The position numbers and the translations under genes were made by a program. The notes under the pieces were generated by a model. It was given only the letters and a program-made list of their open reading frames with translations, had not been told where the DNA came from and made no database searches. Below are positions 9,797-17,785 of a DNA stretch of 64,000 nt, piece by piece. The DNA comes from a gamma proteobacterium symbiont of Taylorina sp. (lineage in GTDB: Bacteria > Pseudomonadota > Gammaproteobacteria > GRL18). Each line of letters opens with the position of its first letter. The first letter of the stretch is position 1. The DNA is taken from positions 62,001 to 126,000 of the forward strand of contig JAHXIV010000010.1 of the NCBI GenBank assembly GCA_025655455.1. Direction: 5' to 3'.

Positions 9797-10369
9797 TCAT
9801 AACCGGGAAAGCAAATCCATTCCTTTTTCCGATTTTGGAACAAATTCAAGTTGTCTTTTCTGTTGCTGATAAATTATTTTAATAATTAAATCAGCTTCAG
9901 GTAAAACCCCACTGCCTTTTTCCGGCCATTCAATTAAGGCGATTGCCCGACCATCTAAATAGTCTCGAATCCCCATATACTCTAATTCTTCAGGATCTTC
10001 CAGGCGATAAAGATCAAAATGATAAACTTTTAGTTCAGCATGAATTAAACTTTTATCAATATTGTTATCGATACGGCTATCAACATGAATATCATATTGA
10101 CTATTCAGTTTAACTCCATCATCTAAGCCATTGTAATTTAATAACTTACTATAATCAAGAGAATAAGGCTCTACAATGGTAAATGTCGGACTCTTTACCG
10201 CCCCCCGGTAATCAAAAGCTCTGAGAAAACCACGCACCAAAGTCGTTTTTCCTGCTCCAAGATCACCTTCCAGATAAATTATCAAACCCTCACAGGCTAA
10301 AGCAGCCAACTTTGCACCTAGCACCAGCATGCCTTCTTCATCTATAATCTGTAGTTGCCTATGCTGCAT
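9797..10369 (-). CDS. tsaE: tRNA threonylcarbamoyladenosine biosynthesis ATPase TsaE
   Basis: P-loop partner of TsaD and TsaB in forming t6A37 of tRNA. The product has Walker A (LEGDLGAGKTTLVRGFL), VKSPTFTIVEPY and VYHFDLYRL, followed by ALIEWPEKG. The start at 10369 (MQHRQLQ) is preferred because it matches the usual family start and has TGGAAT before it; an ATG at 10390 is possible. Between EPYSLDYSK and ELKVYHFDLYRL there are about 37 polar residues not present in ordinary TsaE, making this about 190 aa rather than about 155. It is the first gene of the tsaE-amiB-mutL-miaA operon. Confidence 0.94.
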   Translation of the reverse strand: MQHRQLQIIDEEGMLVLGAKLAALACEGLIIYLEGDLGAGKTTLVRGFLRAFDYRGAVKSPTFTIVEPYSLDYSKLLNYNGLDDGVKLNSQYDIHVDSRIDNNIDKSLIHAELKVYHFDLYRLEDPEELEYMGIRDYLDGRAIALIEWPEKGSGVLPEADLIIKIIYQQQKRQLEFVPKSEKGMDLLSRL

Positions 10370-10413
10370 TCTAAATTCCAAACTCATCATAAAAAAATGC
10401 TATTATATATGGA

Positions 10414-11514
10414 ATGAATCAAGAAAATAACACTCCACAACTATCAAATCAGCAATTGGCCGATTTGGCAAAGCAGATCAAAATCTGGGGCAGATCACTT
10501 GGATTTCAAGCCATTGGAATAACAGATACTGATCTTGGTATCGCTGAACAGCGTTTTAATCGGTGGATTGAACAAAAAATGCATGGTGAAATGTCATATA
10601 TGTCACGTCATGGTACAAAACGCACCCGCCCTGCAGAACTGGAAAGCGGTACCATTAGAATTATTTCTGTACGCATGGATTATTTTCCAGAAGATCCTGA
10701 ACAGGCAATTGGCTTATTAACACAAAAGAATAAAGCCTATATTGCACGTTATAGTCTGGGTAGAGATTATCACAAACTGGTTAGAAAACGTCTGCAGCAG
10801 CTGGCAAAACAATTAGAGCAGGAAATTGGATCTTTCGGTTATCGTGTTTTTACAGACAGCGCTCCGGTATTAGAAAAACCACTGGCAGAAAAAGCCGGGT
10901 TGGGCTGGATTGGAAAACATTCCAACCTGCTGCAGGAAAAAACTGGTTCATGGTTCTTTCTGGGAGAACTATTTACCAATCTTCCTTTACCCATTGATTC
11001 ACCTGCTGTGAATCATTGCGGTACCTGCAAGCAATGTATCAGCGCCTGTCCCACTCAGGCTATCATCAAACCCTATGTGGTGGATTCCCGTTTATGTATT
11101 TCATATTTGACCATTGAATCAAAGCAAGCTATCCCTGAAGTACTTCGCCCACTCATGGGCAACCGCATCTATGGCTGTGATGACTGCCAGCTCTACTGCC
11201 CCTGGAATCGGTTTTCACAACAAACCATTGAAAGTGATTATTTTGCCCGTGGCGATCTGGCCAGTCCTGAATTATTAGCACTATTCAACTGGACTGAAAA
11301 TGAATTCTTAAAAAAGACAGAAGGCAGTGCCATTCGACGTATAGGTCATGAATCCTGGCAAAGAAATATTGCTGTCGCATTGGGAAATGCTCTGTCCGGA
11401 GAGGATTCTAAACACAGTGAAATTATCAATGCGTTAAAAAAACAATATGCTCAGGCAACACCACTTGTTCAGGAACATATACACTGGGCGCTCAATACAG
11501 TATTATCTAAATGA
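10414..11514 (+). CDS. queG: Epoxyqueuosine reductase QueG
   Basis: Cobalamin- and iron-sulfur-dependent enzyme that reduces epoxyqueuosine to queuosine in the tRNA wobble position, the last step of the pathway. The 366 aa include the N-terminal cobalamin-binding region (KIWGRSLGFQAIGI), the ferredoxin-like double cluster motif with CGTCKQCISACP and CDDCQLYCPW, and a C-terminal HEAT-like helical end. It is divergent from tsaE, as in E. coli, with a gap so short (24-44 bp, depending on the tsaE start) that the two promoters must overlap or lie in the coding regions. Confidence 0.97.
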   Translation: MNQENNTPQLSNQQLADLAKQIKIWGRSLGFQAIGITDTDLGIAEQRFNRWIEQKMHGEMSYMSRHGTKRTRPAELESGTIRIISVRMDYFPEDPEQAIGLLTQKNKAYIARYSLGRDYHKLVRKRLQQLAKQLEQEIGSFGYRVFTDSAPVLEKPLAEKAGLGWIGKHSNLLQEKTGSWFFLGELFTNLPLPIDSPAVNHCGTCKQCISACPTQAIIKPYVVDSRLCISYLTIESKQAIPEVLRPLMGNRIYGCDDCQLYCPWNRFSQQTIESDYFARGDLASPELLALFNWTENEFLKKTEGSAIRRIGHESWQRNIAVALGNALSGEDSKHSEIINALKKQYAQATPLVQEHIHWALNTVLSK

Positions 11515-11568
11515 ATTTTTAAGAAAATGAAACTTTGTCAGCTTAAATAAAAATACCGGATTCCTGAA

Positions 11569-12192
11569 ATGAACAAAAGCACTAACACCGTTTGGCACAA
11601 TGCCACCGTCACCCGCAGTAGAAGAGAAGCACAAAATAATCATAAGTCAGTTATTCTATGGTTTACCGGTTTATCCGGTTCTGGAAAATCCACTCTGGCA
11701 CATGCAGTTGAAGAGCAACTTTTTCAAAAAACCTGCAAAACCTATGTTTTAGATGGTGACAATGTCCGTCATGGCCTGTGTGGTGATTTGGGATTTTCTG
11801 ATATTGATCGGAAAGAAAATATCCGCAGAATTGGTGAAATAGCAAAACTCATGCTGGAGTCAGGCGTTATTACTTTAACCGCTTTTATTTCCCCATTTGC
11901 CAGTGAACGCCGTATAGCACGTAAATTAGTTCCTCATGGTGAATTTTTAGAAATATACTGTGATAGTTCTGTTGAAATATGTGAGCAAAGAGATATAAAG
12001 GGACTGTATAAAAAGGCTCGAGAGGGAGAGATTAAAGATTTTACCGGAATATCCTCACCCTATGAAATACCCCAAAATCCAGAACTTATAGTTAACACTG
12101 GAACAGGTTCAATTGAGGAATGTGTTGAACAGGTAATGGAATTACTGGAAAGTCGAAATATCTTTAATCTAAATAACACCGTTGAATCGTAA
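11569..12192 (+). CDS. cysC: Adenylylsulfate (APS) kinase
   Basis: Phosphorylates APS to PAPS, the donor for sulfate reduction or sulfotransfer. The 207-aa protein has the P-loop [15 protein letters not shown], the [13 protein letters not shown]-binding segment, [14 protein letters not shown], and [10 protein letters not shown] containing the expected phospho-serine region. No cysD, cysN or cysH is adjacent, so it stands alone, 54 nt after queG. PAPS from this enzyme could feed the sulfotransferase-like protein at 4682-5419. It converges with the cytochrome c gene, separated by 2 nt. Confidence 0.95.
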   Translation: MNKSTNTVWHNATVTRSRREAQNNHKSVILWFTGLSGSGKSTLAHAVEEQLFQKTCKTYVLDGDNVRHGLCGDLGFSDIDRKENIRRIGEIAKLMLESGVITLTAFISPFASERRIARKLVPHGEFLEIYCDSSVEICEQRDIKGLYKKAREGEIKDFTGISSPYEIPQNPELIVNTGTGSIEECVEQVMELLESRNIFNLNNTVES

Positions 12193-12194
12193 CG

Positions 12195-12665
12195 TTATTT
12201 AGGTTCATCATTCATGCTTCGTAAAAAGAGCAAAAGCTTAGCACGATCAGTATCTCGGCGTATGCCTCTGAAGTTCATAATTCGACCGGGTACAGCACGT
12301 TCAGTATTAGTTAAATAATAGTTTAATGTTGCATAGTTCCATGTATGACCTGATTGACGCATTGCTTCAGAATAATCAAAACCTGCTGAGCTTCCTGCTC
12401 TGCGTCCAAAGACATTCCATAAGTTTGGGCCTTTACCATGAGTGGTACTTTTTTCATTATCATGGCATGAAGAACATTTACGCATAAAAAGGAGTTCTCC
12501 ATCAGCAATATCAGACACATCTAACAATTGTTTAAATTCTATACTTAGAACAGGCGTATAACTTACCAGAGAGTTATTCATCTCCGGCTCTGAATCTGAA
12601 CTAATGACAATATCAACATGTAGACCAAACACAAAGGCAAATAATAAAATTAATTGATTTTTCAT
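12195..12665 (-). CDS. Class I cytochrome c (secreted monohaem)
   Basis: About 156 aa with a signal peptide (KNQLILLFAFVFGLHVDIV). One haem site, CSSCH, is followed by KGPNLWNVFGRRAG and AMRQSGHTWNYATLNYYL, which is the cytochrome c2/mitochondrial-type fold, and an axial Met in PGRIMNFRG. Start 12665 is preferred over 12671 because AAGGATG lies five bases before it. Likely a periplasmic electron carrier; its partner enzymes are not nearby. Confidence 0.9.
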   Translation of the reverse strand: MKNQLILLFAFVFGLHVDIVISSDSEPEMNNSLVSYTPVLSIEFKQLLDVSDIADGELLFMRKCSSCHDNEKSTTHGKGPNLWNVFGRRAGSSAGFDYSEAMRQSGHTWNYATLNYYLTNTERAVPGRIMNFRGIRRDTDRAKLLLFLRSMNDEPK

Positions 12666-13112
12666 ATACATCCTTAATATCCATAAAAAAATTATTCCAT
12701 CTGGTGAATGGATAGAACTAAGTTCTCAAGTTGAAATATATCATATTATTGCTACTAAAATATAACATAAGATTTACATGGTAATTCTAAATTTTACCTT
12801 ATAAATGAGCATTAAGTGACTGTTTTTATATTATCTTATCCACTTTTAGAAAATTGTACTAAAAAATAAATATTAGAGTTTATTTATACATTGTTTATGT
12901 CAATAGCTGATTAAAGATAAATTTATAACTAATTGAATTTTATATAATTAAATTTTATTGATTTAGGCTTGTATAAAAAATAGGCAAATCAAATAAGAGT
13001 CAATAATATTGCTATCCTGATGCAGCAATACATGTTTATTAACAAAGTTATCCACAACTTCTGTGGATTATTTTACAGCGACAATATCAGCAAATAATCC
13101 ACAGAAAAAAAT
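12666..13112. other. AT-rich gene-free region with clustered DnaA-box-like sites
   Basis: About 447 bp with no supported gene. It holds a perfect DnaA box TTATCCACA at 13048-13056 (+), an inverted near-match TGTGGATTA at 13062-13070, TAATCCACA at 13095-13103 (+) and TTATCCACT at 12836-12844 (+). The stretch 12740-13040 is almost entirely A and T. The first two sites face each other across five bases and could also form a small hairpin. This resembles a replication-origin or DnaA-titration arrangement, but dnaA, dnaN, mnmG and parAB are not near. The left part must also hold the cytochrome c promoter. Confidence 0.45.
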
Positions 13113-13616
13113 TTAATCCTGCAGGTATTTATTGATAATACTGCTAATCTTATTCTCATTATAAAGGCCACTCCCCTGAAAAAGAATTGTTCCGGAAGGC
13201 GAATAAAGTAAGTGGTAGGGTAGAGTTTTGGTGCTAAATTTTGCCAATACCATATCAGAATCTAAATTAAAACGATTGGCCCATTGTCTTGCCGTAATTG
13301 CAGCAGGTGGTTCCATTACTTTTTTTGTGCTGGTCATTACAGTAAGAAATAGAATCTGATCACCCATTTTTCTATCCAGAGCCTTCATAGTACGAGTTTG
13401 AGGTTCACAATAACTGCACCATTCAGCAGCATAATCCACCCACAGATAATTACCCTGGAATTCATCCAATAGAACAATATTTCCATTGACATCAACATAT
13501 GAGTCATAGGTAAGCGCACGTTTTGTTACCACACTGGAACTCATATCATCTGCAATATTCATAATCATCAGTATCATAAAGATAACAATGAAGATATTCA
13601 GTATATTTTTAATCAT
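13113..13616 (-). CDS. Membrane-anchored thioredoxin-like (TlpA-type) protein
   Basis: A 167-aa protein with one N-terminal helix (about 4-22) anchoring a periplasmic thioredoxin fold. The redox site is WCSYC within YAAEWCSYCEPQT, and a cis-proline is present in TLPYHLLYSPSG. Typical roles are cytochrome c maturation or disulfide reduction of sulfur-oxidation proteins; which applies is not shown. Its start codon overlaps the stop of the HugZ-like gene by 4 nt (ATGA), so the two are translationally coupled. Confidence 0.88.
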   Translation of the reverse strand: MIKNILNIFIVIFMILMIMNIADDMSSSVVTKRALTYDSYVDVNGNIVLLDEFQGNYLWVDYAAEWCSYCEPQTRTMKALDRKMGDQILFLTVMTSTKKVMEPPAAITARQWANRFNLDSDMVLAKFSTKTLPYHLLYSPSGTILFQGSGLYNENKISSIINKYLQD

Positions 13617-14128
13617 AGCTGTTGAATCTCATTAATAACAGGAAATCGTCCCTCTTTTAATTCATATGCCTGTCCGAATCCTCTCACATAATTTCCTTTT
13701 TTCGGGCTTAAGCAATAAAGATTAAAATCACTTAAACTTGCCAGCAGTTCGATAGTTTTACCCAGTTTTTCCTGTAATTTGTCAATAATATTCTGCCACT
13801 GCGCATCTTCTCTTGGGCAGATAGAAACTCTACAGCTATAACTTAAACGTTTTCTGGCAAACACATTACGGGCTGTTTTTTCATCTTCAATCAGTAGCAC
13901 TGACAATTCTTTATTTGTTTCCTGGTGTTGTCTAAGATTCACACTATGAGAGGCAATATCGCTCAGCAGTATACAAAAAGATCCATTATCATCTTCTACA
14001 AAGGGGGCAAAACTTGCTAAAGGCTCATAGTTGGAAGAACAGCTTGCCAGTATGAGTGATTGCTGCTGTTGACGAAAAAGTTTTATTTCTTCAATCAGTT
14101 GAGTTGTAGTCATAATTTTTTTTGACAC
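13613..14128 (-). CDS. HugZ-like haem-utilisation / pyridoxamine-phosphate-oxidase-fold protein
   Basis: A 171-aa cytosolic protein of the split-barrel flavin/haem-binding family. ILASCSSNYEPLASFAPFV, the LLIEDE stretch and the C-terminal YVRGFGQAYEL match the HugZ type, whose members bind or degrade haem. The GTG at 14128 is used here; an ATG at 14113 is an alternative and neither has a strong ribosome site. It is coupled to the thioredoxin-like gene and lies near a cytochrome c, so a haem-related job is plausible but inferred. Confidence 0.72.
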   Translation of the reverse strand: MSKKIMTTTQLIEEIKLFRQQQQSLILASCSSNYEPLASFAPFVEDDNGSFCILLSDIASHSVNLRQHQETNKELSVLLIEDEKTARNVFARKRLSYSCRVSICPREDAQWQNIIDKLQEKLGKTIELLASLSDFNLYCLSPKKGNYVRGFGQAYELKEGRFPVINEIQQL

Positions 14129-14207
14129 AAATTGATCCGCTATAGTTCTTTTTCTTATACATTAATATATTGAATATATCAGGAATATTACATCACTGTA
14201 AATCATA

Positions 14208-14612
14208 TTATCGACCAGGTTCATAGGACTCATACTGTGGTAAATTTCCTTTAATTTCTTCCCAATTTGCCTTTGATGTTGTAAATATATGAGCCATAGG
14301 CCGCTCTGTAATATCTGATGTAATTGTGCCTAATCGTATACGCACCTGATCAGACTTTGATTCAGTCTTACTTATTATTGGGGATCCACAAATCCGGCAG
14401 AAGTATTTTATTTGCCCGGGAGTTGATTCATAAGCAGTCAGTTTTTCTTCTCCTGAGAGTATTTTAAAATCACCTGATTTGACAATGCCATTGGTTGCAA
14501 AAGCACTCCCTTGAGCTTTTCGACATTGAGAGCAATGGCAATGTACGATATGACTAATAGAACCGTTGATTTCAAATTGAATAGCACTACATAAACAACT
14601 ACCTGAGTACAT
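14208..14612 (-). CDS. GFA family zinc-binding protein
   Basis: A 134-aa protein of the glutathione-dependent formaldehyde-activating (Gfa) fold. The cysteine pattern is complete: CLCSAIQFE, HCHCSQCRKAQGSAFA and YFCRICGSPIIS. Members bind zinc and some act on S-hydroxymethylglutathione, but most have no tested activity. It follows the MerR regulator by 15 nt on the same strand and is probably in one transcript with it and the HMA-like gene. Confidence 0.85.
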   Translation of the reverse strand: MYSGSCLCSAIQFEINGSISHIVHCHCSQCRKAQGSAFATNGIVKSGDFKILSGEEKLTAYESTPGQIKYFCRICGSPIISKTESKSDQVRIRLGTITSDITERPMAHIFTTSKANWEEIKGNLPQYESYEPGR

Positions 14613-14627
14613 ATTGCCCCCTCATAA

Positions 14628-15116
14628 TCAGTTAATAAACTCAGTATCCCAAACTAAATTCAATAATTCAATATCCTTAAGTTTTTTTCTAACAGGACAG
14701 TCTGGGCATTCTTTAGTATTAGGAGTATTAGTACATCCATTACATCCGGAAATAACCTGCTTTGCTGCATAAATTTCATGACTTATTTTTTTTAACTCTT
14801 TTATTTGAGCATTAATTGTCGTCAAAACCTCATCTAAGTAGTATTTTACCTGAATGCTACTTTCATTACCTGTTTGACTATTTTCTCTTATCTCTGCTAT
14901 TTTTCTTATACCTTCAATAGAAAATCCAAGTTTTGCAAGTCGTAAAATAACATTGAGTCGAGTGATATGTTTATCAGAGTAACGACGAGTACCTCGAGCC
15001 GATCTGATGGGGGTTAAAAGTTTTTCTTCTTCATAATATCTTATGGTACGAATGGAAGTGTCAAGCTTGCTTGCCACTTCACCAATTTTATAATTATTGA
15101 TTTCCACTTCCTGCAT
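14628..15116 (-). CDS. MerR family transcriptional regulator with C-terminal cysteines
   Basis: A 162-aa protein with the MerR helix-turn-helix (IGEVASKLDTSIRTIRYYEEEKLL), the long dimerisation helix, and a Cys-rich tail CNGCTNTPNTKECPDCPVRK that probably binds a metal or redox signal. Regulators of this class twist promoters with a long -35/-10 spacing; such a promoter candidate with a 10-bp inverted repeat lies at 15453-15503 ahead of the HMA-like gene. The ligand is unknown. Confidence 0.88.
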   Translation of the reverse strand: MQEVEINNYKIGEVASKLDTSIRTIRYYEEEKLLTPIRSARGTRRYSDKHITRLNVILRLAKLGFSIEGIRKIAEIRENSQTGNESSIQVKYYLDEVLTTINAQIKELKKISHEIYAAKQVISGCNGCTNTPNTKECPDCPVRKKLKDIELLNLVWDTEFIN

Positions 15117-15131
15117 ATACTTCCTATTCTA

Positions 15132-15153
15132 CTAAGTAACTTAAATTTTTCCA
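15132..15153. repeat. 22-bp exact repeat, copy 1
   Basis: The 22 bases from CTAAGTAACTTAAA to TTTTTCCA recur exactly at 21645-21666. Both copies are intergenic, here between the HMA-like and MerR genes and there upstream of the DUF2202 gene. Flanking bases differ apart from ATTCTA before each copy. An exact match of this length is unlikely by chance even in AT-rich DNA, but its nature (regulatory site or element end) is not clear. Confidence 0.5.
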
Positions 15154-15154
15154 G

Positions 15155-15191
15155 CATCATTTATAGAAATTTAATATTACTATAAATGATG
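15155..15191. repeat. Perfect 12-bp inverted repeat (hairpin)
   Basis: CATCATTTATAG at 15155-15166 and its exact complement at 15180-15191 flank a 13-nt AT loop. It lies between the HMA-like gene (stop 15219) and the MerR gene (start 15116) within a presumed operon, so it could act as an attenuator, an mRNA processing stem or an operator. No U-tract follows, so it is not a typical terminator. Confidence 0.5.
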
Positions 15192-15218
15192 GCGGCCAAA
15201 TTCAAGTTTGGCTAAAGG

Positions 15219-15440
15219 CTACAAGCCAACAAGTTGAGCTTTGTATCCTGAGGACTGCACCATATTAAGCAAAATTGATGACTTTGTTTTTTCGGAATTA
15301 AAATAAATTACAAGTAAATGCTCTTTATTAAAACGTGGGGCAATAACACCCTCTATTTCTCTCAATTGAGATTCAACATTATGTTTTTGAGTATTATTTA
15401 AATTATCCCTAACATGAATCATTATGTCTGTAGCTTGCAT
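15219..15440 (-). CDS. HMA-like small protein without the CxxC motif
   Basis: A 73-aa protein whose predicted fold is the beta-alpha-beta-beta-alpha-beta pattern of heavy-metal-associated domains: QATDIMIHVRDNL, then IEGVIAPRFN, LLVIYFN and a closing SGYKAQLVGL. It has no cysteine, so it cannot bind metal through the usual CxxC. Small proteins of this pattern occur next to MerR regulators; the function is not known to me. It is the first gene of the HMA-like/MerR/GFA cluster, behind the operator-like inverted repeat at 15453-15497. Confidence 0.68.
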   Translation of the reverse strand: MQATDIMIHVRDNLNNTQKHNVESQLREIEGVIAPRFNKEHLLVIYFNSEKTKSSILLNMVQSSGYKAQLVGL

Positions 15441-15452
15441 GACAAACCCCTT

Positions 15453-15503
15453 ATCTTACGTTTACGTTATATTAATAATCCACCTTTAACGTAAGATTGT
15501 CAA
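15453..15503 (-). promoter_or_regulatory. MerR-type promoter and operator candidate
   Basis: On the minus strand TTGACA (15503-15498) is followed by TATTAA (15477-15472), a 20-bp spacing as in MerR-activated promoters; GATTAT at 17-bp spacing is an alternative -10. A perfect 10-bp inverted repeat, ATCTTACGTT at 15453-15462 and AACGTAAGAT at 15488-15497, overlaps this region. It lies directly upstream of the HMA-like gene and is the best operator candidate for the MerR protein encoded downstream. Confidence 0.5.
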
Positions 15504-15673
15504 TATTTATCTTTTAATATTATAAATTTAACCTTGAGTAGAACGGAAGTCAGCTAATATCAGGTGGGGTATCGATAAATCTATTCAGCATATAAGATCA
15601 AAAGTGAAGGCTATAATCTTAAACGAACATTAAATATAATCAATGGGCATATATCAATAATTCCATATCAGTG

Positions 15674-16243
15674 TTACTTCCATAATGAAGAAACAGCCAC
15701 ACCTTGTGCGCCTGCCTGTATCGCATCATTTCGATCAGTTACTTTCATACCGCCTAAAGCATAAACGGGGCATTTAACGTGTTGGATCATCTGGCTGAAT
15801 TTCTGCCAGCCAATACCTTCTAATTCAGGATGGCTTGACGTTGCTTTAACAGGAGAGAGTAGTAAAATATCAGCACCCAGCTTTTCAGCCTGCTTCATTT
15901 CTTCAAGAGTATGACATGAAATTGATAATAGCTGTTCATTTGAAACAGGTCGTTTCTCATATTCAAATAAAACCCGGCTGTTTAAATGCAGGCCATCAGC
16001 ATTAGTCTGTTGAAATAGATCAACTGATGTTGCCAATAATAAAACAGCATTAAACTGTCTGCATACTGATTCTGCAATACCAACCAGCTCCAGATATTCG
16101 TCAGATTCAGTTATACCCTTGCTCTTAAATTGAACAACTTTATTTCCCTCTGAAAGAGTACGAGTTAACTTATTTTTAAAGTCATTATGATCACTAAACT
16201 TACCGGTCATCATATAAAATTCAGCTAATGTATTATTTTTCAT
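15674..16243 (-). CDS. Thiamine phosphate synthase / TenI-like protein
   Basis: A 189-aa TIM-barrel protein of the TMP-TENI family. LLLATSVDLFQQTNADGLHLN and SCHTLEEMKQAEKLGADILLLSPV, followed by the phosphate-binding ALGGM and GAQGVAVSSLW, are the family landmarks. Several basic residues of true thiamine phosphate synthases at the N-terminus (usually a YLIT opening) are altered here (EFYMMTG), so a TenI-like role is also possible. No other thiamine genes are adjacent. It follows the ThrRS-editing-like gene by 3 nt. Confidence 0.72.
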   Translation of the reverse strand: MKNNTLAEFYMMTGKFSDHNDFKNKLTRTLSEGNKVVQFKSKGITESDEYLELVGIAESVCRQFNAVLLLATSVDLFQQTNADGLHLNSRVLFEYEKRPVSNEQLLSISCHTLEEMKQAEKLGADILLLSPVKATSSHPELEGIGWQKFSQMIQHVKCPVYALGGMKVTDRNDAIQAGAQGVAVSSLWK

Positions 16244-16246
16244 AAA

Positions 16247-16654
16247 TTAAAATTCTTTATATATCCTTGCCAATGGATGTCCTTTTGCTTTCATATCAAT
16301 ATCCAGAAAATAACCATAAGGTGTTTGAAGTACATCATAATCAACATTCTTTAAACGAATTTCTACGCGGTTAAGCAGATCAAGAGCTTCACCCGCATCT
16401 GCTTTTTCCTCACCCAGATGCGTAAATGAATGCAGGATCACTTTTTTATTATCCCATTTTTTAGCTAACCATTTGATATTTTTTAGCAGTTTCTTTTCAG
16501 CAGAACTGCCTTCTATCACATCTTTTGGTTCAACATGCACAAAGGCAAGCAATATTTCCTGATAATTCCCCTCTTCTGCTTCCGGTGCTGTATCTATTGT
16601 TTTCATTGCAGGCACCCATGAAAATTTATCACAGTACCAGAATAATACTCTCAT
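16247..16654 (-). CDS. Free-standing archaeal-type threonyl-tRNA synthetase editing domain
   Basis: A 135-aa protein starting MRVLFWYCDKFSW, with HVEPKD, VILHSFTHLGEEKADA and the closing TPYGYFLDIDMKAKGHPLARI. The last stretch corresponds to the TPFGWYK...CKGHPLSE signature of the N-terminal editing domain of archaeal threonyl-tRNA synthetases, a D-aminoacyl-tRNA-deacylase-like fold that removes Ser from tRNA-Thr. Here it is a single-domain protein with no synthetase part. It could act in trans as a proofreading hydrolase. It shares a transcript with the TenI-like gene. Confidence 0.68.
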   Translation of the reverse strand: MRVLFWYCDKFSWVPAMKTIDTAPEAEEGNYQEILLAFVHVEPKDVIEGSSAEKKLLKNIKWLAKKWDNKKVILHSFTHLGEEKADAGEALDLLNRVEIRLKNVDYDVLQTPYGYFLDIDMKAKGHPLARIYKEF

Positions 16655-16747
16655 TATTATATTTTCCTTTATTAAGCTTTAGGGATTCTTATAAATTTAT
16701 TTTTTAGAATCCCTTATCCCAGTGATTAAGATCTGTCAAATTTGTAC

Positions 16748-17785
16748 TTAAAATAATTCTTCAGCAGCCTCAGTCTTTAATTTTTTCAGATGCGTAATAG
16801 CAATAGGCAAGCCGTTTTTTTGTTCAAGTGCTTTTCTTAATGAGTGCGCATCAATCACCAGATTTAGCTGCTTATTTTGGCGGTTATTCCATTCAAGATG
16901 ATATCTTTTAAAAAAAGCCTCTTTAATCAGCACCATGGTTTGATCGTATAAAACTTCATAGGCCAGTTCCTCTCCTTCCAACTGAGGATGGACTTCAATA
17001 TAAATTTTTTCATTGAACCAGCCAACCTTCACCGGTTGATTAACAATATAGACCGGCATTCCTACCCTGACTTGAGAAAAAAGTTTTTCAATATCTTCCG
17101 GATACATACGAACACAACCATGACTGACTCGCATACCAACACCATATGGCTTATTCGTTCCATGTATCAGATATCCGGGAAGCCCCAAACGTAAAGCAAA
17201 AAGTCCTAATGGATTATCTGGACCTGCAGGCACAACATCCGGTAAAATTTCACCTTTTTCAGCATGTTCTTCTTTAATTGATTTGGGTGGTGTCCAGCTG
17301 GGATCTTTCTTTTTTGTCACTATTTTTGTTTTGCCCAGTGGTGTATTCCAATCCTGACGACCAATACTGACGGGATGAGTAAGCACCGTCTTCTTATCAT
17401 TTGAAAAGTAATATAAGCGGTATTCAGGCAGATTTAATGTTAATCCTTCTCCGGGTGTATCAGGTAACAGACGATTTTTTGGAATTAATATCTGTGCTTT
17501 TGTTCCAGGCATCCAGCGATCAATATCAGGATTAACCAACAGTATTTCATTTTGACCAAGATTATAATCACGGGCAATATCCAGTAATGTATCTTCTTGT
17601 TTTGCCTGAGTAAAGAAGAGAACCTCAGGTAGAATACCAATCAAACTTTCATACGTTTCAGCGGGCAAGTCAAAAACCGTTGCCTGAGAAATTGAAGCTG
17701 AGTTTAAAAAAAAGCTTAAAAAAAAAGCCTGAAAAATAAATTTATTCATGATCATTTTCTTATTTACTGAAGTTTCCGGGTTCAT
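16748..17785 (-). CDS. L,D-transpeptidase (ErfK/YbiS type) with LysM-like N-terminus
   Basis: A 345-aa periplasmic enzyme that forms 3-3 cross-links or attaches lipoprotein to peptidoglycan. After a signal peptide comes a LysM-like segment (EDTLLDIARDYNLGQNEILLVNP) and then the YkuD catalytic domain with LIHGTNKPYGVGMRVSHGCVRM, holding the catalytic Cys and its His. The true start may be the ATG at 17755, which begins the signal peptide proper (MIMNKFIFQAFFL). An Lpp-like lipoprotein in this window (62076-62342) is a possible acceptor. Confidence 0.92.
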   Translation of the reverse strand: MNPETSVNKKMIMNKFIFQAFFLSFFLNSASISQATVFDLPAETYESLIGILPEVLFFTQAKQEDTLLDIARDYNLGQNEILLVNPDIDRWMPGTKAQILIPKNRLLPDTPGEGLTLNLPEYRLYYFSNDKKTVLTHPVSIGRQDWNTPLGKTKIVTKKKDPSWTPPKSIKEEHAEKGEILPDVVPAGPDNPLGLFALRLGLPGYLIHGTNKPYGVGMRVSHGCVRMYPEDIEKLFSQVRVGMPVYIVNQPVKVGWFNEKIYIEVHPQLEGEELAYEVLYDQTMVLIKEAFFKRYHLEWNNRQNKQLNLVIDAHSLRKALEQKNGLPIAITHLKKLKTEAAEELF

